DNA of 64,000 bases from Epiperipatus broadwayi (GCA_028023455.1 JAQFVV010006355.1:560001-624000), one strand, 5' to 3'. Counted from the first letter of the stretch, positions 11,825 through 23,419 are shown. Made by a program: numbers and translations. Notes: a model not told the origin generated them from the sequence alone.

Positions 11825-13839
11825 TATAATGATCGAAATGAAAGTGAAGATCGAATCTAACCACAAACTACGATATCTGCTCTACAGGCGCCATCTAGGC
11901 ATTTAAACCTAGAAAAATTTATAGAGTAGGCAGATACGCGCTGTTAAGATTCCACTTTATTTAAATATTCAGATCGTTAGACCAAGTCACTAGCTCAGTG
12001 GAGACGCAGAGATAAAAATCTATATCTTAATTTATATCTTAAATATAAATAAATAAAAGCCACTGCCAGAAATTTACACATAAAAATATTTATTTACGCA
12101 CATATAAAATAACATTTAAATTTTGAGGAATAAATTCAACATTTTAGAATTTATATTAACTTTTAATTTTACATTTAACTAAGTTTCAATGAGTTTAATA
12201 TTTTATTTAGATAGTCGAGTATGAATAGACTACCTAGATCTGCATTTGAAAAGAAAATATTCTTCCCTGATTTAACCTTAGGCAACAAATTTCGCAATCA
12301 AACTGGCACCAATCCATCTGATACATTTATGTATTTAATGAAGCATGAAAATACGACAACACAAAATACTATACTGTCAGGAATGTACATCTGATCAGTA
12401 AGTAGAATTAGAGAAGACATTGTCTCTCCACCAACAGGAATGTCACATCTGTTGGCGAGTAGAACAATAAACATAAAACTCCATAGGAATGGACTGCGGT
12501 CCTTTGCCGTCTTACAAACCCATCCATAGGCAAACAGAAGGTGTGTGGCGTATATATATAATCCTGCCCATAATGGATCTCATACTACATCTACAATTAC
12601 ACAAATATATCCAATCCATTGAACCAATTCAACTACGAAATGAATAACCTAAGATTACCCTCCCTTAATATAACTTTACAAAACTATATAGCCATTCACG
12701 CCCGACTTAAATTTAACATTTAAATACGTTTGCACAGATTATTTTTATAAATTTGTTTTTAAAATGTTGAGTATAGATCGGCTGCACAGATTCCCCGGTC
12801 AAAAACATCCAAATTAAACACAATCGATCAAAATACAAAATCATCGATAACGTCAATTGCAAAAGGGAATACACAAGGCCCCATAGCATTCATCGTAAGA
12901 TGCCCGCATTAACATCGTTGACCTATATATTCCAACCAAATGTGAAAACTCCAACATAATCAACCGCTAACGAATCTATGCAACGTCTATACCCAACCTA
13001 AATTTCATCATTTAAAATTTAAACAAATAATTTATACAATAAGAAAAAAAAATGGAAATGATTTTTATCAATCGGAAAACATATAAAATTAAACATTATT
13101 AATTTGATTTTAAACTTAAAAAAGTCAGATAGAAGTTCATAAGCTTGAATGAAAGTTCTTAATTATTTTTAAATTTAGAGTTCATGTCAATATAGCTTAC
13201 GGTAGAAGAGTCCAGGTTTCTGCTTTTAATTCCCACGATGCCTCCATTGGAAGATAATGTTCTGGAGATGGCAATAGCTGGTTCAAGGTATCACAGTCTT
13301 TTCATTTTTTTTTATAGAGAGTATGGTATGTGTGTCCTACCACATCTCTCAAACACAAAACACTGGAACTTTTTTAGAAAAAACTGTATTTCCGTTTTTA
13401 TATTATCCACATGAATTCAATCAACAAAACGTCACTAATCCATCACTTTCATTAGGGTCTGAGCCAAGGCTTAGTGCTTCCATTGGTCAAGCTAATTTCT
13501 CTTTATTTTCTTATCTATCTTTCATCAGATCATTTTAATTATACAAGAGCCCAAGGGCCAGTTTGGTTTTCGATAATTCCTAAACAATCATTTCCATTTA
13601 CAGATTACAATAATTAATACCTGTTTTTATTTTTAAATCTTGTACTTTTTTATAAAAAAGTACGTTCAAATACTTATTTGTTTTTGTTTTTTTAAAATAT
13701 TTTTAAAGTTTGGCCTCTGTGCGAATGTATATACATTTAACAAACATTTTAATTTTAGTGTTTAGTTTCTTACTTTTATTTGCGAACTTTTAAGTTTTTA
13801 TTTTAAATTAATGTAACGACATATTTATATATCGTTACA
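11825..13839. repeat. 2.0-kb direct repeat, copy 2 (LTR-like)
   Basis: It begins TATAATGATCGAAATG and ends ATATCGTTACA, directly before the right GCGT target duplication (13840-13843). See copy 1 for the comparison. A shorter, more diverged relative of the first 160 bases lies at 57641-57770 on the - strand. Confidence 0.85.
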
Positions 13840-14178
13840 GCGTGTAAAAAAATAAAAATAATGGTGATTTATTATCTTCTTCAGTTTTCTTTGATCACAA
13901 AAAAACATGTAAATATAAATTTAAATTTAATTTTGAAAATGTGAAAATTCTTTATGAAGAGAGAAACCATAGTAAAAGAAAAATTAAAGAGGCAATTTTT
14001 ATAAACAGGAATAAAACGCATTTAATAAATCGACAAGCTTCTAACATTAAAATACGAGATTCGTGGAATTTGAATTGATGACGTTTGCTTCCGCTTTTGG
14101 TTTTTGAATTTAATGGCAGTTGAAGCAGGTTAGAAAGTAACCGAAAGTACTTCTGCAGATTTTAAGATTGTTTGTAAT

Positions 14179-14179
<1 letters not shown>
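13840..14179 (+). pseudogene. Penelope-like element, right arm, second piece (end of GIY-YIG domain and 3' UTR)
   Basis: It carries on from 9270: VKNKNNGDLLSSSVFFDHKKTC then ...ERNHSKRKIKEAIFINRNK and the stop codon at 14078-14080. The 3' UTR follows to 14179. It is the reverse complement of 8241-8580 with only a few changes (such as TGCTTC for TGCCTC). The shared DNA stops at AATTACAAACAATC on both sides, which marks the PLE 3' boundary. A TATATA/TGTGTG microsatellite follows at 14180-14213. Confidence 0.88.
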
Positions 14180-14211
<32 letters not shown>

Positions 14212-14370
14212 AAGTATTAGATATTTTATTTGAAGACATGTTGAACATCCAATAACTTTTAAGTGAAAAATAGAAGTTTGTGACTATTTATTCTTCAAAT
14301 ACAGTTGCAACAATAGATACATTCATTCTACATTCTATTCTTGATCCTTTGCTCAACATTTAGTATGATT

Positions 14371-15617
14371 TTAAGGTACTAATTGGTATGCCAGGCCAGC
14401 CACTTGGTGGCATTCTTTCTCTGCTAAAAACACCCAGGCCGATGATTTTTAAATTCAATTATTTTTACATTTTCTCCACCTTTTTTAAAAATATTTTGAC
14501 ATTTGATATGACTTTTTTACTCATATTTTGACATCTTTTAACATTTGATACAACTTTTTTTACCAATATTTTGACATTCTTGTAAATCATTTATGATACA
14601 AGATTTGATTCAAATATTTGTACACATTTTCTTTTCAAAAATTCCAAAATAGACATCACGTAATACAAATCAAGCCAAAAAATGGCTGTATAGTTGTTGT
14701 CTTTTAAAAACAAAAATTCAAATGAAAATTGATCAAAGTCAAAAGTTTTGATCTTATTTTAACTTTTTTGGGGGGTGATGTGGAGAAATAATTTATCATC
14801 ACTGAGACAAATGATAGAGTCAAAAATTATTTTTGGTTTGTTTTTATTTTTACAAAAAAGGAGAATAAAAATTGGTTTTCAAAAGAAAACTTTTAGTAGA
14901 TCAGTGGTATACAAATAAAGCCAAAACAAAAAAAAAATCGCAGTATAGCCAAACCAAAAAAGTCACTGTATTTTTTGTCAAATAAAACAAAAAAAGCGAA
15001 AGTTGAAAAAGTCAAAAGTTTTGATCCTATTTTAATATTTCTTTTTTTTTTTTGGTGGGGATAGGGTGGGTTGACCAATAATTTGTTGTCACTGATCAAA
15101 GCAAGTTGATGATTTCCAAAACTATGTGCAACCTCAGACATTTTATTTGTCTCATAATTCACGTGGCTTTTCATGAGCTCTGGGAAAAGGTGCTTGGCCA
15201 TCAGCTTTTGCAATTTTTTCCACCTTCCAAAATTTGTAGGGAAGCCTGACAATAGTCTTACAATTATTAGTATCAAATAGTATGTCGGGTAGAGGATAAG
15301 ATTTTTTAAATAGAATGCATATTACAACAGTTATGGTCACTTGAATTGCCTACACCCTCACATCATATGATAGTGATCTGTTAAGTGTGCATATTTGCAT
15401 AGTATCATGAAGCACATTAGTGGGCCATAATGTTTGTGTGCAATGCCTTATATGCCTGCAGCAACTAATATGGACAGTACTGTTCTATAGTCTGTAAGTT
15501 TCTCTACAAAAGCACAGAAAAATTGGGCCATGTAAATGGCATATTTCTGGGTTTTTAGAAGAGCAAGAATGCCACCAGATGGCTGGCCTGGTGTACCGAT
15601 TAGTACTGCTTTTAACC
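14371..15617. repeat. 1.25-kb segment bounded by about 68-bp inverted repeats
   Basis: The left arm 14371-14438 (...GCCAGGCCAGCCACTTGGTG...) and right arm 15546-15617 (...CACCAGATGGCTGGCCTGG...) are reverse complements at about 80% identity. The interior contains imperfect repeats of TTTTGACATTTGATA-type units (14490-14580) and two overlapping - strand open stretches (127 and 62 codons, 14893-15340) without recognisable domains. It could be a non-autonomous DNA transposon, or an inverted pair of retroelement ends like those elsewhere in the window. No target duplication was found. Confidence 0.55.
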
Positions 15618-16303
15618 TGAGGGAAAGTGATTTACTCCCTTTGTTTACATGTACATTGAGCTGTGATTAATTTAATGACTATATATATATACATAACTAA
15701 CCATGAATCTCATAATATTATAGTGGTATCAATTTTTTCTGTCATGTTTATGACCTAGGTTAAAATTTTGATTAAATAAAACTTTTGTTCAAGTTTTAAG
15801 ATGGTTTAGAATTTTTCTTTCAAGGAGCATACCCAATTAATCAGTAAATGGATATTTAGCCATTTTTCTCCCATACTTTCTCTATAAAAATGATGTAAAG
15901 ACCTTTGATTCGAAATATGCTACTTAAATGTTATTTTACCTTTTACCTATGATATAGACACACACATATATATATATAATTAATACAAACCACAAACAAT
16001 ATATATATATATAATAGTTTAATATATATATATCACTGTAACTTTAAATTTTAAAACCTTGAATAATAAATAATTTGCAAATGAAAACAATTAATAAAGA
16101 TTACTGAAAGCTTTTCTACAAATCATTTATTATTTAATGTTTTAATTAAAATTAAAAGTTCCCTGATATTCATATTTAATTATCACGTATATTTTAAAAG
16201 TTTTCATAATAGATGTAAATATTAAAAGTATAATAGTCACTTCTGTTTATTTATATATAAGTTTGTTTATTTTAATTTTTTTTTAAACACATGTATATTG
16301 CAG

Positions 16304-16401
16304 TGTTATTTTAGATATCTACAAAATTTCTTATATGTGGTATAGTCTTATAAGTTCCACCATGGCAATCGTAGTAGGACTGATAATAAGCTTTCTTACA
16401 A
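16304..16401 (+). CDS. SLC5-family symporter, gene 1, penultimate transmembrane exon
   Basis: It is bounded by TTGCAG (ends 16303) and the donor GTAAG (16402). It contributes one base to the Ser codon split with the previous exon, 32 codons, and one base to the next. The product VILDIYKISYMWYSLISSTM... carries the 'Y-x-x-S-Y-x-W/Y-Y-S' signature preceding the last helix of SLC5A6/A8/A12-like proteins. The helix itself (IVVGLIISFLT) keeps the Gly-Leu-Ile-x-Ser-Phe pattern typical of the last membrane span. The 98-bp length keeps the frame with both neighbours. Confidence 0.9.
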
Positions 16402-17903
16402 GTAAGATATTTATAATATAATTATATACTTTTTTCTAATATTGTCTAATTCGAATTAAAATGTTGGACCGTTTTGTTTATGACTGCTATTGCTTTAGTT
16501 AAATTATATTTTATTGAAACTATTTTCAATAACTATATATATATTAATATATTATTATGATCTGCATATGTATAAATAATAAAAGGAATCTAATAAATGA
16601 AATAACAAGAACACTTTGTGAGATATTTATTAATATGATATAGCTCTATTACACACCTCTATAACTTCTCGTATTCTTCATGACAACAAGTTAAATAGTA
16701 TGAGATCATGGATTAAAAAAATAATCATCTTCAGAGACCCTGATACATATCATCTTCATTTTTTTCAAATCAATGTTGATTGTATTAAGTAGAGAAACAT
16801 TGATTTGTAAATGGATGAAGTATCTAAAAGCCATGTTTGTAATATGAACTTATAAAATTTTGAATTATTCTGATTATTTTCAAGATTAGATAAAATTACA
16901 GTATCCATGACAATTATGCCTTAATATTTCAGACAGGAAAGAAACTGTATTTGTCTTTAGTCATCAATAAGCATAAACTCTTTTAGTAATTGAGAAACTG
17001 TAAATGATGATCTCCATTGTCTAATTCTCATGACGTAACCATTTTTATTATTATAGTATTGATAAATTGATTAATAACATTTGATCATCAATGTGATTAT
17101 TCAATGATTATGATAGTTTGATTTGTTTTTCACTGGTCTGCACTGATTTGTTTTGTTATGCTTAATTACATATATTCTATAGGCTTCATCAATAATTCAA
17201 TAATTAAAACTATAATTTATGGTCATGTAATATAGCTGTTACAGTAATAAAGTATAAAGAGAATTTTTCCTATCTCATATACAGCAGTATGAAGAGATAT
17301 GAATCAAATGAACTCATCTTTTGCTTAATTTTTCATTCTATAGTGCAATTAATAGTTATTATATATGTAATCCTTTCCATAATCTAATATATATATATAT
17401 ATGAAATATTGCCAGAGGAAACTACTCTGAATTCAAACATATACTATAAAATAAACACATACTCCTCATAAATAAATGTTTTAGAAGCACAGAGCATGTG
17501 TAAAAGTAATTTCCTTCCACAATATCTCATATGAACATAATGCTCTGAGCAGTTTGGCACAACAGTAGAGTGTCCGACTTGGGCTACATTCTAGCACTCG
17601 CAATTCTGCTTGAACTTCTTATGAACTACTGAACAATAGCACATATATAATATCAACTACTGAACAATAAAGCCATTAACCTTTTTGGTGTGTGCGCATA
17701 ATCACTATACTATCAATTATTACACCCACACACACACATATATATATATTCATATGAACTATTTATTTTTAAATGTAAATTATGTAAATAAAAGTGTTCA
17801 TTTAAGTAATAAATATATAATGCTCCTAAAAGCGATGTGGAATATAAGTGAATTGAATATATATATATGCTGTTATACTGAGAATATATATCATTATTAA
17901 TAG
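16402..17903 (+). other. Intron of gene 1 (1.5 kb)
   Basis: It runs from GTAAGA to AATAG. It is AT-rich, with a tRNA-like unit at 17551-17610 and short AT/CA microsatellites near 17390 and 17733. Nothing else was recognised. Confidence 0.8.
17551..17610 (+). mobile_element. tRNA-like SINE head, partial
   Basis: GTTTGGCACAACAGTAGAGTG reads as a D-arm and A box, and GTCCGACTTGGG as an anticodon arm. The B box (CTCGCAATTCTGC) is degenerate. It is probably a broken tRNA-derived SINE of a different family from that at 44.4 kb. Confidence 0.45.
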
Positions 17904-18022
17904 GTCCGGTTAACCCATCTTCTTTAGAGCCTAAATATATTTATCCAGGATTTTATAAATTTTGCTTCTTTTTACCTAAGCAATGTCGTGATAAACTAAC
18001 TTTTGGAATTAAATATAGAGGC
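17904..18022 (+). CDS. SLC5-family symporter, gene 1, cytoplasmic tail exon
   Basis: The acceptor AG is at 17902-17903 and a consensus GTAAGT donor starts at 18023. Two bases complete a Ser codon, then 39 codons follow (PVNPSSLEPKYIYPGFYKFC...KYRG), ending in phase 0. The 'P-x-x-x-x-x-P-x-x-I-x-P' stretch after the last helix is characteristic of SMCT/SMVT C-terminal tails. No hydrophobic span long enough for a membrane helix is present, so the exon is cytoplasmic. Confidence 0.87.
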
Positions 18023-18786
18023 GTAAGTATTATTAATAAATGTTTATGTGTAAATGTGTTGTCGTGCGTGTTTAAGAGTATTTGTAATGTGAAAAAATAT
18101 TATGACAATGCAGAAGACTCAGTAAATATTATGCATTCATGGCTTTCATTTTGTTGCAATACTGACTTTGTAGTTTAACACTGATTATAGCACTTTATAT
18201 GTATTAGGCTAATTAGATTTTAACTAAACTCTAGTTGAGATAAAAAAATTGTAAGTTTGCATAACATAATAATTATGTATTTGTGTATATCTTTTTTTGA
18301 ATAACGGTGAATCCTTATGGGTGATATAATTGAGAGAATGTTAGAGAGATGACCTCCGAGGAAACTGATGGAAGATCAAATTAATAAAATGTATTTTATT
18401 TCATAACCACTACTTATTATATACACTAAAGTTGAGTACCAAAATATTGCTCAAAAGTATCCCTGTTATATAAAAACCAATTTCTGAATTATAAAATTTA
18501 AAAACACTAGAAAATGACTATTATGTAAATATCTCATACATTATTTACAATGAATTTTAGTAAGAGATTCCTGGGTAATTTGTTTGTTTTTTAGTCAAAT
18601 AATTTCAACAGATTTTTATATCATATATTATATAATGGGTGTATAGTGTAGCAATAGAATTTTCATCTACCTTATCTATGACTTGGATCAAATTCATGAT
18701 GGGGCCCAATCTGAAAGTTTTTTTGTGTTCCAAGTTAGAAGCTTGACAAAGAATGCTTCCTCCTTTATTGTTCTTATTTGAGATAC

Positions 18787-18832
18787 TTTTTTTTTCTCAT
18801 ATGTCATAGCATCAGCCGGGAAGAGAATCCGC
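18787..18832 (-). mobile_element. 3' fragment of the tRNA-SINE family
   Basis: The T-run followed by CTCATATGTCATAGCATC and GCCGGGAAG matches the tail and B-box side of the SINE at 44395-44501. The rest (AGAGAATCCGCTTC onward) has diverged. Confidence 0.55.
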
Positions 18833-19163
18833 TTCTTTGCAGTGGGCAATTTAAAAGTTGTTATGTATCTATGAAACAAATTGAAAAGACTGTGAATTAA
18901 ATATTGTTTGCATATTATAAGGTACTTTATTTCAGTTTGCTTTATTTATATTTGAAGTGCCATTGTTTTATTTTGATTCACAAATATCAAATTTTATGCA
19001 ATCAATTTTGATATTAATCATTTCAGATAAATACGTTAATGTTTTATTAAACATTTATTAAACTATAGATCATTCCTAATATACATGTATATATTGCATA
19101 AGGATGTAGAAAATATATCTTTTTATTATAGAAAATTACATGTAAAAAAATAGGGACAGCGAT

Positions 19164-19384
19164 ATTGTTTATCTTCAGCTTTGTTCAACATGTATTCAAA
19201 AAAAATATATTTTAATAAAAGTGAAATTAACATTGGTAGAAGAGGCTATAAATTTGCTGTTGATATTATATTGTTTGCTGATAGGGAATATTGTGTTAAC
19301 AAAATATTATGTAACCCTGGTGGAATTTGGAACAGATTTAGAACCAAAATAAATGTAAACAAAAATAAAACAAGAATAATTTAA
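19164..19384 (+). pseudogene. Non-LTR reverse transcriptase scrap
   Basis: Open translation LSSALFNMYSKKI...EINIGRRGYKFAVDIILFAD...RTKINVNKNKTRII matches the RT block around the catalytic YADD/FADD box. 'LSPxLFNxYxE' is followed by an Ile-Gly-Gly-type strand, then FAVDIILFAD (second Asp kept, first changed to Val), then the 'NxxKT' block. It looks most like the RTE/L2/jockey group. About 70 codons survive; it is a fragment without endonuclease or start. Confidence 0.6.
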
Positions 19385-19561
19385 ATCTAATAATTTATTT
19401 GCAAGAACCTAAAATACAGTGAGACATATTTTCCATATTTTGTTTAAATTCTCCTTACATACATTGTATATAGGATAATAGCTCACAGTTAGTTGATAAG
19501 TTTTGACTATAATATATATTGTTTACTTTCACCATGCATACACACACATATATATATATAA

Positions 19562-19695
19562 TACATATTTTGCGGGTTCATCCGTGTTAAAAACTTTTAA
19601 TATTAATATACTGACGTTTCGACTTAGTGACCAAGTCGAAACATCAATATATTAATATTAAAAGTTTTTAACATGGATGAACCTGCAAAATATGT
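19562..19695. repeat. 134-bp near-perfect palindrome
   Basis: The arms 19562-19625 and 19633-19695 are reverse complements with only a few mismatches, around a 7-base centre (AGTGACC). The inner arm contains GACGTTTCGACTT facing AAGTCGAAACATC. It lies 60 bases from a PLE terminal fragment and may be part of the same element's end. Transcribed, it would form a very long hairpin. Confidence 0.85.
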
Positions 19696-19756
19696 ATTTT
19701 ATATATTTAACCCGTGCAAATCTTCGTTTTAACATATATATATAGAAAGAGAGAGA

Positions 19757-19905
19757 GCATACCAATAACTCAAACAAGCTCTTAATTGATAAGTGCAGTA
19801 AGAGAAAATATTTAAAATCTCTATCTGGAATGTTCCTTATCACCAGACCAATTGGTTTTGAGCTAATAGCTCACCTCAGTGAGGAACTAGAACATGTATT
19901 TAAGT
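19757..19905 (-). mobile_element. PLE-type terminal fragment containing a hammerhead motif
   Basis: The sequence ACCAATAACTCAAACAAGC through ATCTCTATCTGGAA (19761-19830) recurs almost unchanged at 34258-34329, so it is a dispersed repeat. Directly next to it, in - orientation, is a hammerhead-shaped sequence (19830-19890). Hammerhead ribozymes are known in the terminal repeats of Penelope-like elements, which is why PLE origin is inferred. No coding part is attached here. Confidence 0.55.
19830..19890 (-). ncRNA. Degenerate hammerhead ribozyme motif (A)
   Basis: On the - strand: stem I outer pairing GTTCC/GGAAC and inner TCA/TGG; core CTGAGGT (expected CTGANGA); stem II GAGCT-ATT-AGCTC, perfect; AAAAC in place of GAAAC; stem III the palindrome ACCAATTGGT; then GTC, the expected cleavage site. 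Both bases of the essential tandem G-A pairs (A9 and G12) are changed, so activity is unlikely. The fold is otherwise intact. Confidence 0.6.
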
Positions 19906-20439
19906 AGAAACTCTAAAATTTTTGGACATGAAAATGACTTTAACTCCAGCTATTTAAGTTAAATAGCTATATCAGACTGAACTAAATTCAGATCTATCAT
20001 ATTGTAACCAGTTGGATTACATAGCACACTAATTTAGTATGTGTGCATAAATATATATAAAGGAAAGGAAAAGTAGAAATAAACACAGGACAAATTTTTG
20101 TAGATATTTTTCTATATTTCCTAAAATAAAATAATAAGTAAAGGGTTAAATAACTCTGGGTTTAAAGTAAAATTTCATTGTGAAATAAGTATTTTAAAAA
20201 GGTCTGATAAATAATATTTCTAATTCTGATTTTGAAATTAGCAAAAAAAAAAAAAGCATAATTTATTTTTTAAAAATATTTTAAGAAATACTTGTATAAA
20301 ATATCTTTTTTAATTAATGATTATTTGCATTTCTACTACCTAGTTAAAAATCTTTGTAGATTAAAATTTCTAAAGGATTATCACACCTTTGGTCAAATTC
20401 CAAAGATTAAAGTAAAATCATAAATATCACACTTTGACA

Positions 20440-21070
20440 GAAATTTACAGCTTGTTTTCAAATGGATTAGACAGATTGAAAACGGCCACTGTGTTTTTGT
20501 CACCTGACCTACCCAAGATTATAAAAGACTGATAAAAAATATCAGTTAGTTTTGGCTTGCAGTTTTGTAAGAGTTAGCAGAAGAGCTAGCTGTAAAGTTG
20601 GCTAAAATATTTTGTGAAGAGTTGGTAACTGTAGCAGAAAATGGCCATAGTAAAGCTAGCTGCAAAGATGGCTAGAATAATTATCAAGAGAACTGCCATG
20701 AGGATTTAAGAATGCAAGGAAGTGGCTTTTCTACAGTTCACTGGTGGATTTTGAATTTACATGGATGAAAAGGGTCAAGATTCTTTGTAATTCATAGCCT
20801 TAAAACTGTTCTGGAAAACAGCTTGCTGACCTGAAGCTTACAAAATCCAAGTATAAGTGGAACTGACTATAGAAGAAGAAAAAAGCCAACCATACCTGAA
20901 TTATGTACTTTTACCTGACAATGACAACAAACCTGGATTACATTTTCTGATGGACCAAAAACCAAGCTTACCAAGAGAAGACTTGAAGAAATTGGGGTAC
21001 TTATGCTATTGTTTATCAATACATGCAAGGAACACAGATAAACACATCGCGTGTATATATAGTGAGTTAA
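20440..21070 (+). other. Less AT-rich patch with TATA-like box and 77-codon open frame
   Basis: It stands out in composition. It contains ATTATAAAAGACTG at about 20518, several GCTAGCTG-type repeats (20587-20665) and an ATG at 20857 opening 77 codons (MELTIEEEKSQPYLNY...) with no recognisable domain. It could be a retroelement terminal or leader region, or an unrelated transcribed unit inside the intron. Function is not assigned. Confidence 0.25.
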
Positions 21071-23419
21071 TTTATTTTAATATTTCCTAAAATGACTTTC
21101 AAAATTATAAATTAACAACTAAAAGCAAAACAAGTAAATAATTTGCTTGAGTCAAATGTTTAAAAGAGAGGCGATTTGCTATATATATTTTGCAAAGAAA
21201 TAATTTTCATATTCATTAAAAGAAGAATATATAATTTAAATGCAAGCATAATTTTGTTTGAATTAAAATCGAAAAAGCAAATCTTTTAAATTGGTCTAAA
21301 AACACTGATAATTAATCAACAAGTACCTGTCAAACAAAAGTTGACTTTATTTAGTTTGATAAAAAAAAAGAACTTATAAACTGAAACTAAATTGTAAATT
21401 ATATCTATGTTTTGCTTATACACACGTATATGTGTGAAATTTATGTATGTTTTCCAAATGGAATTAATTAGGAAAATATAATATTATTATTGTAACAAAT
21501 TAAAATAGGTTATTTCACACAAACATATGTATATGTGCATATATTGTTAAGTATAGCACATATGTAACATTTTATCATTTTTTTTATAGTTATTTTATGT
21601 TGATTGAAAATGTTTTATTGTATATTATTAAACGCACATCTGTGTACGGATATATAAATGCATTTATAGATGCTTATTAAGAAGTAATGCAATTAATGTA
21701 ATAACTTGAATTTTGTAGTAATCTTGTAAATCACACAGTGATGACTTTTATTAATGTGTATTATTCAAAATCAGAAATGTTATCCAATAAGACCTTAAAT
21801 ATCATTTGTTTGATTGTTATTAATAAACTTATTTAATTGTTAAAATTGTTTCCAACATCTCTTGATCACATACAGTAATAGAGCTTATGTTCTCTGAGCT
21901 AGATTCATGCATGGGATGAATTTAAAAATGGGAATGTGTATTTAGTGCTTTGGGGCATCCAGAGATGATCAATCATCATCCTGGTTAGCGCAAAAGAGAA
22001 TACTCTTTAAAGCCCATGCACTATTATCTTTTATTTTACTTTAGTCTTATTAAAAATTTAAGTTTGTGGTTGGCCAGTACAAGAGGCCTGAGCATTGATG
22101 ATGATCATCATATTTTAATGTCCCAGCATTATTGTTTTGATTTCTGATTATTGTGTATTTTAATGGATGGGCATTAAGCTGGTGCATCCAAATTGTGTTT
22201 AAATAATTGCCCAAGCTGGCAAAGGCTCTATGGTTAGCCTGGTCTACAAAAGATCCATTTCAAATACAGTCATAAGATTGACTGTTGATTTATTGTACTT
22301 ATTTGTTTATTCCATCAATGATGATGATGGATAGTTTTTTAATAAACAAAATGGACAGACAAATGTCAAACTTTCATTATAATTAAATGATCTCTGAATG
22401 ATATTCCTTTTCTTCAATAACTATTTTTTTTAATGGGTAGTGAAGTATTAGATTTTCATCACAATTAAACAAGATCTAAATGAGATCCTTTCTTCTTTAA
22501 TAACTTTTCTTTCCTCTATGGAAACATAATAGCAGTCTTATTACCAATAAACTATTTTAATGTTTTTAAGCCTGTATTGTCTTTGAAATCTATACAGTCA
22601 TCCCTATTTGCTGCTAACTATTTTAAATTCAGATAATTCTTCAATTTTTTTAACTTTCTGATGCAATATAGAAATGTTTTACTTTTTTTTAGTATTAAAT
22701 TAATGTTTTATTTTATTGCTTAAGAAAGTTACTTTATGAATTTTCTTAAAATTTTTAACTTTAGATTTAGAAAACATTTTATTGTGAAAAATACTGTATT
22801 GTAATAAACTTTTGAAGTGATTAAAAATAATATGTGCTTTTAACACAACTTGAAAAAATGTTATTAATAAACATTATTGTTATTGCTGTGTCATAAAATT
22901 TATTGTATTTTCAAATTTTAATGTTTTTTTTGTTATATATATATATATATTTGCATAGCATATAAATGAATTAGTATACATTGATATAGCACATATCATA
23001 GCTTCACTATAGTAATATAAAAAGTAGAGTAAGATAGCAATAAGTTATTATATGTTTAATAAGAAATTGTTGCCATAAAAGATTATTCTTGGTGTTTAAA
23101 GAGATTTATAAATATTTTGTTAGAATTATGGTTTGTTTATTAATAGTTTAAATGATTAGATAAAAAGAGGGAAAAACCATTGACTTTTTTAGATATATGT
23201 CTGAGGAAATTTGAATGATTGGAAAATAATCTTTAAAACTCCTTTGTTAAAGAAATATATAAAAACAATAGAAATTGCACTTGTGCTTAAATATATATCA
23301 TTTTCTCAATAATACTTATATATTAGAACTTGTAGAAAGACCTAAAATGTTTTTTAAAAGGTATTATTTTTTTATATTTCATTAAATAAGCATAGATGTA
23401 GATAAGATTTTTCAGAGTA

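Larger units (their letters stand above)
9275..13839. mobile_element. Nested 4.57-kb insertion: two 2.0-kb direct repeats around 0.53 kb, possible non-autonomous LTR retrotransposon
   Basis: The layout is repeat (2017 bp), internal (533 bp), repeat (2015 bp), flanked by GCGT on both sides, and it interrupts the + strand PLE copy. Long terminal direct repeats, short inverted termini ending in ...CA and a 4-5 bp target duplication are the marks of an LTR element. The near-absence of internal sequence would make it a LARD/TRIM-like non-autonomous form. Against this, the start is TA rather than TG, no primer-binding site is evident after 11291 and no polypurine tract is seen before 11825. A two-step tandem duplication is the alternative. 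No gag or pol sequence is present. Confidence 0.6.
4448..16303 (+). other. Intron of gene 1 (11.9 kb)
   Basis: It runs from GTAAAT to TTGCAG. It holds the hairpin relative at 6866-7011, the inverted PLE pair with its nested insertion (8241-14179) and an inverted-repeat-bounded segment (14371-15617). The stretches 4448-6865, 7012-8240 and 15618-16303 are AT-rich DNA in which nothing was recognised. Confidence 0.8.

Noticed and set aside
10775-13538. 71-codon frame conserved in both 2-kb repeats
   Set aside because: Comparing the two copies gives about as many amino-acid-changing as silent differences (six against five by my count), so protein-level conservation is not shown. Recent duplication explains the shared frame.
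15960-22950. Numerous short (AT)n, (CA)n and T-runs
   Set aside because: They are ordinary microsatellites of an AT-rich animal genome. They were not listed one by one because none shows a structure beyond simple slippage.
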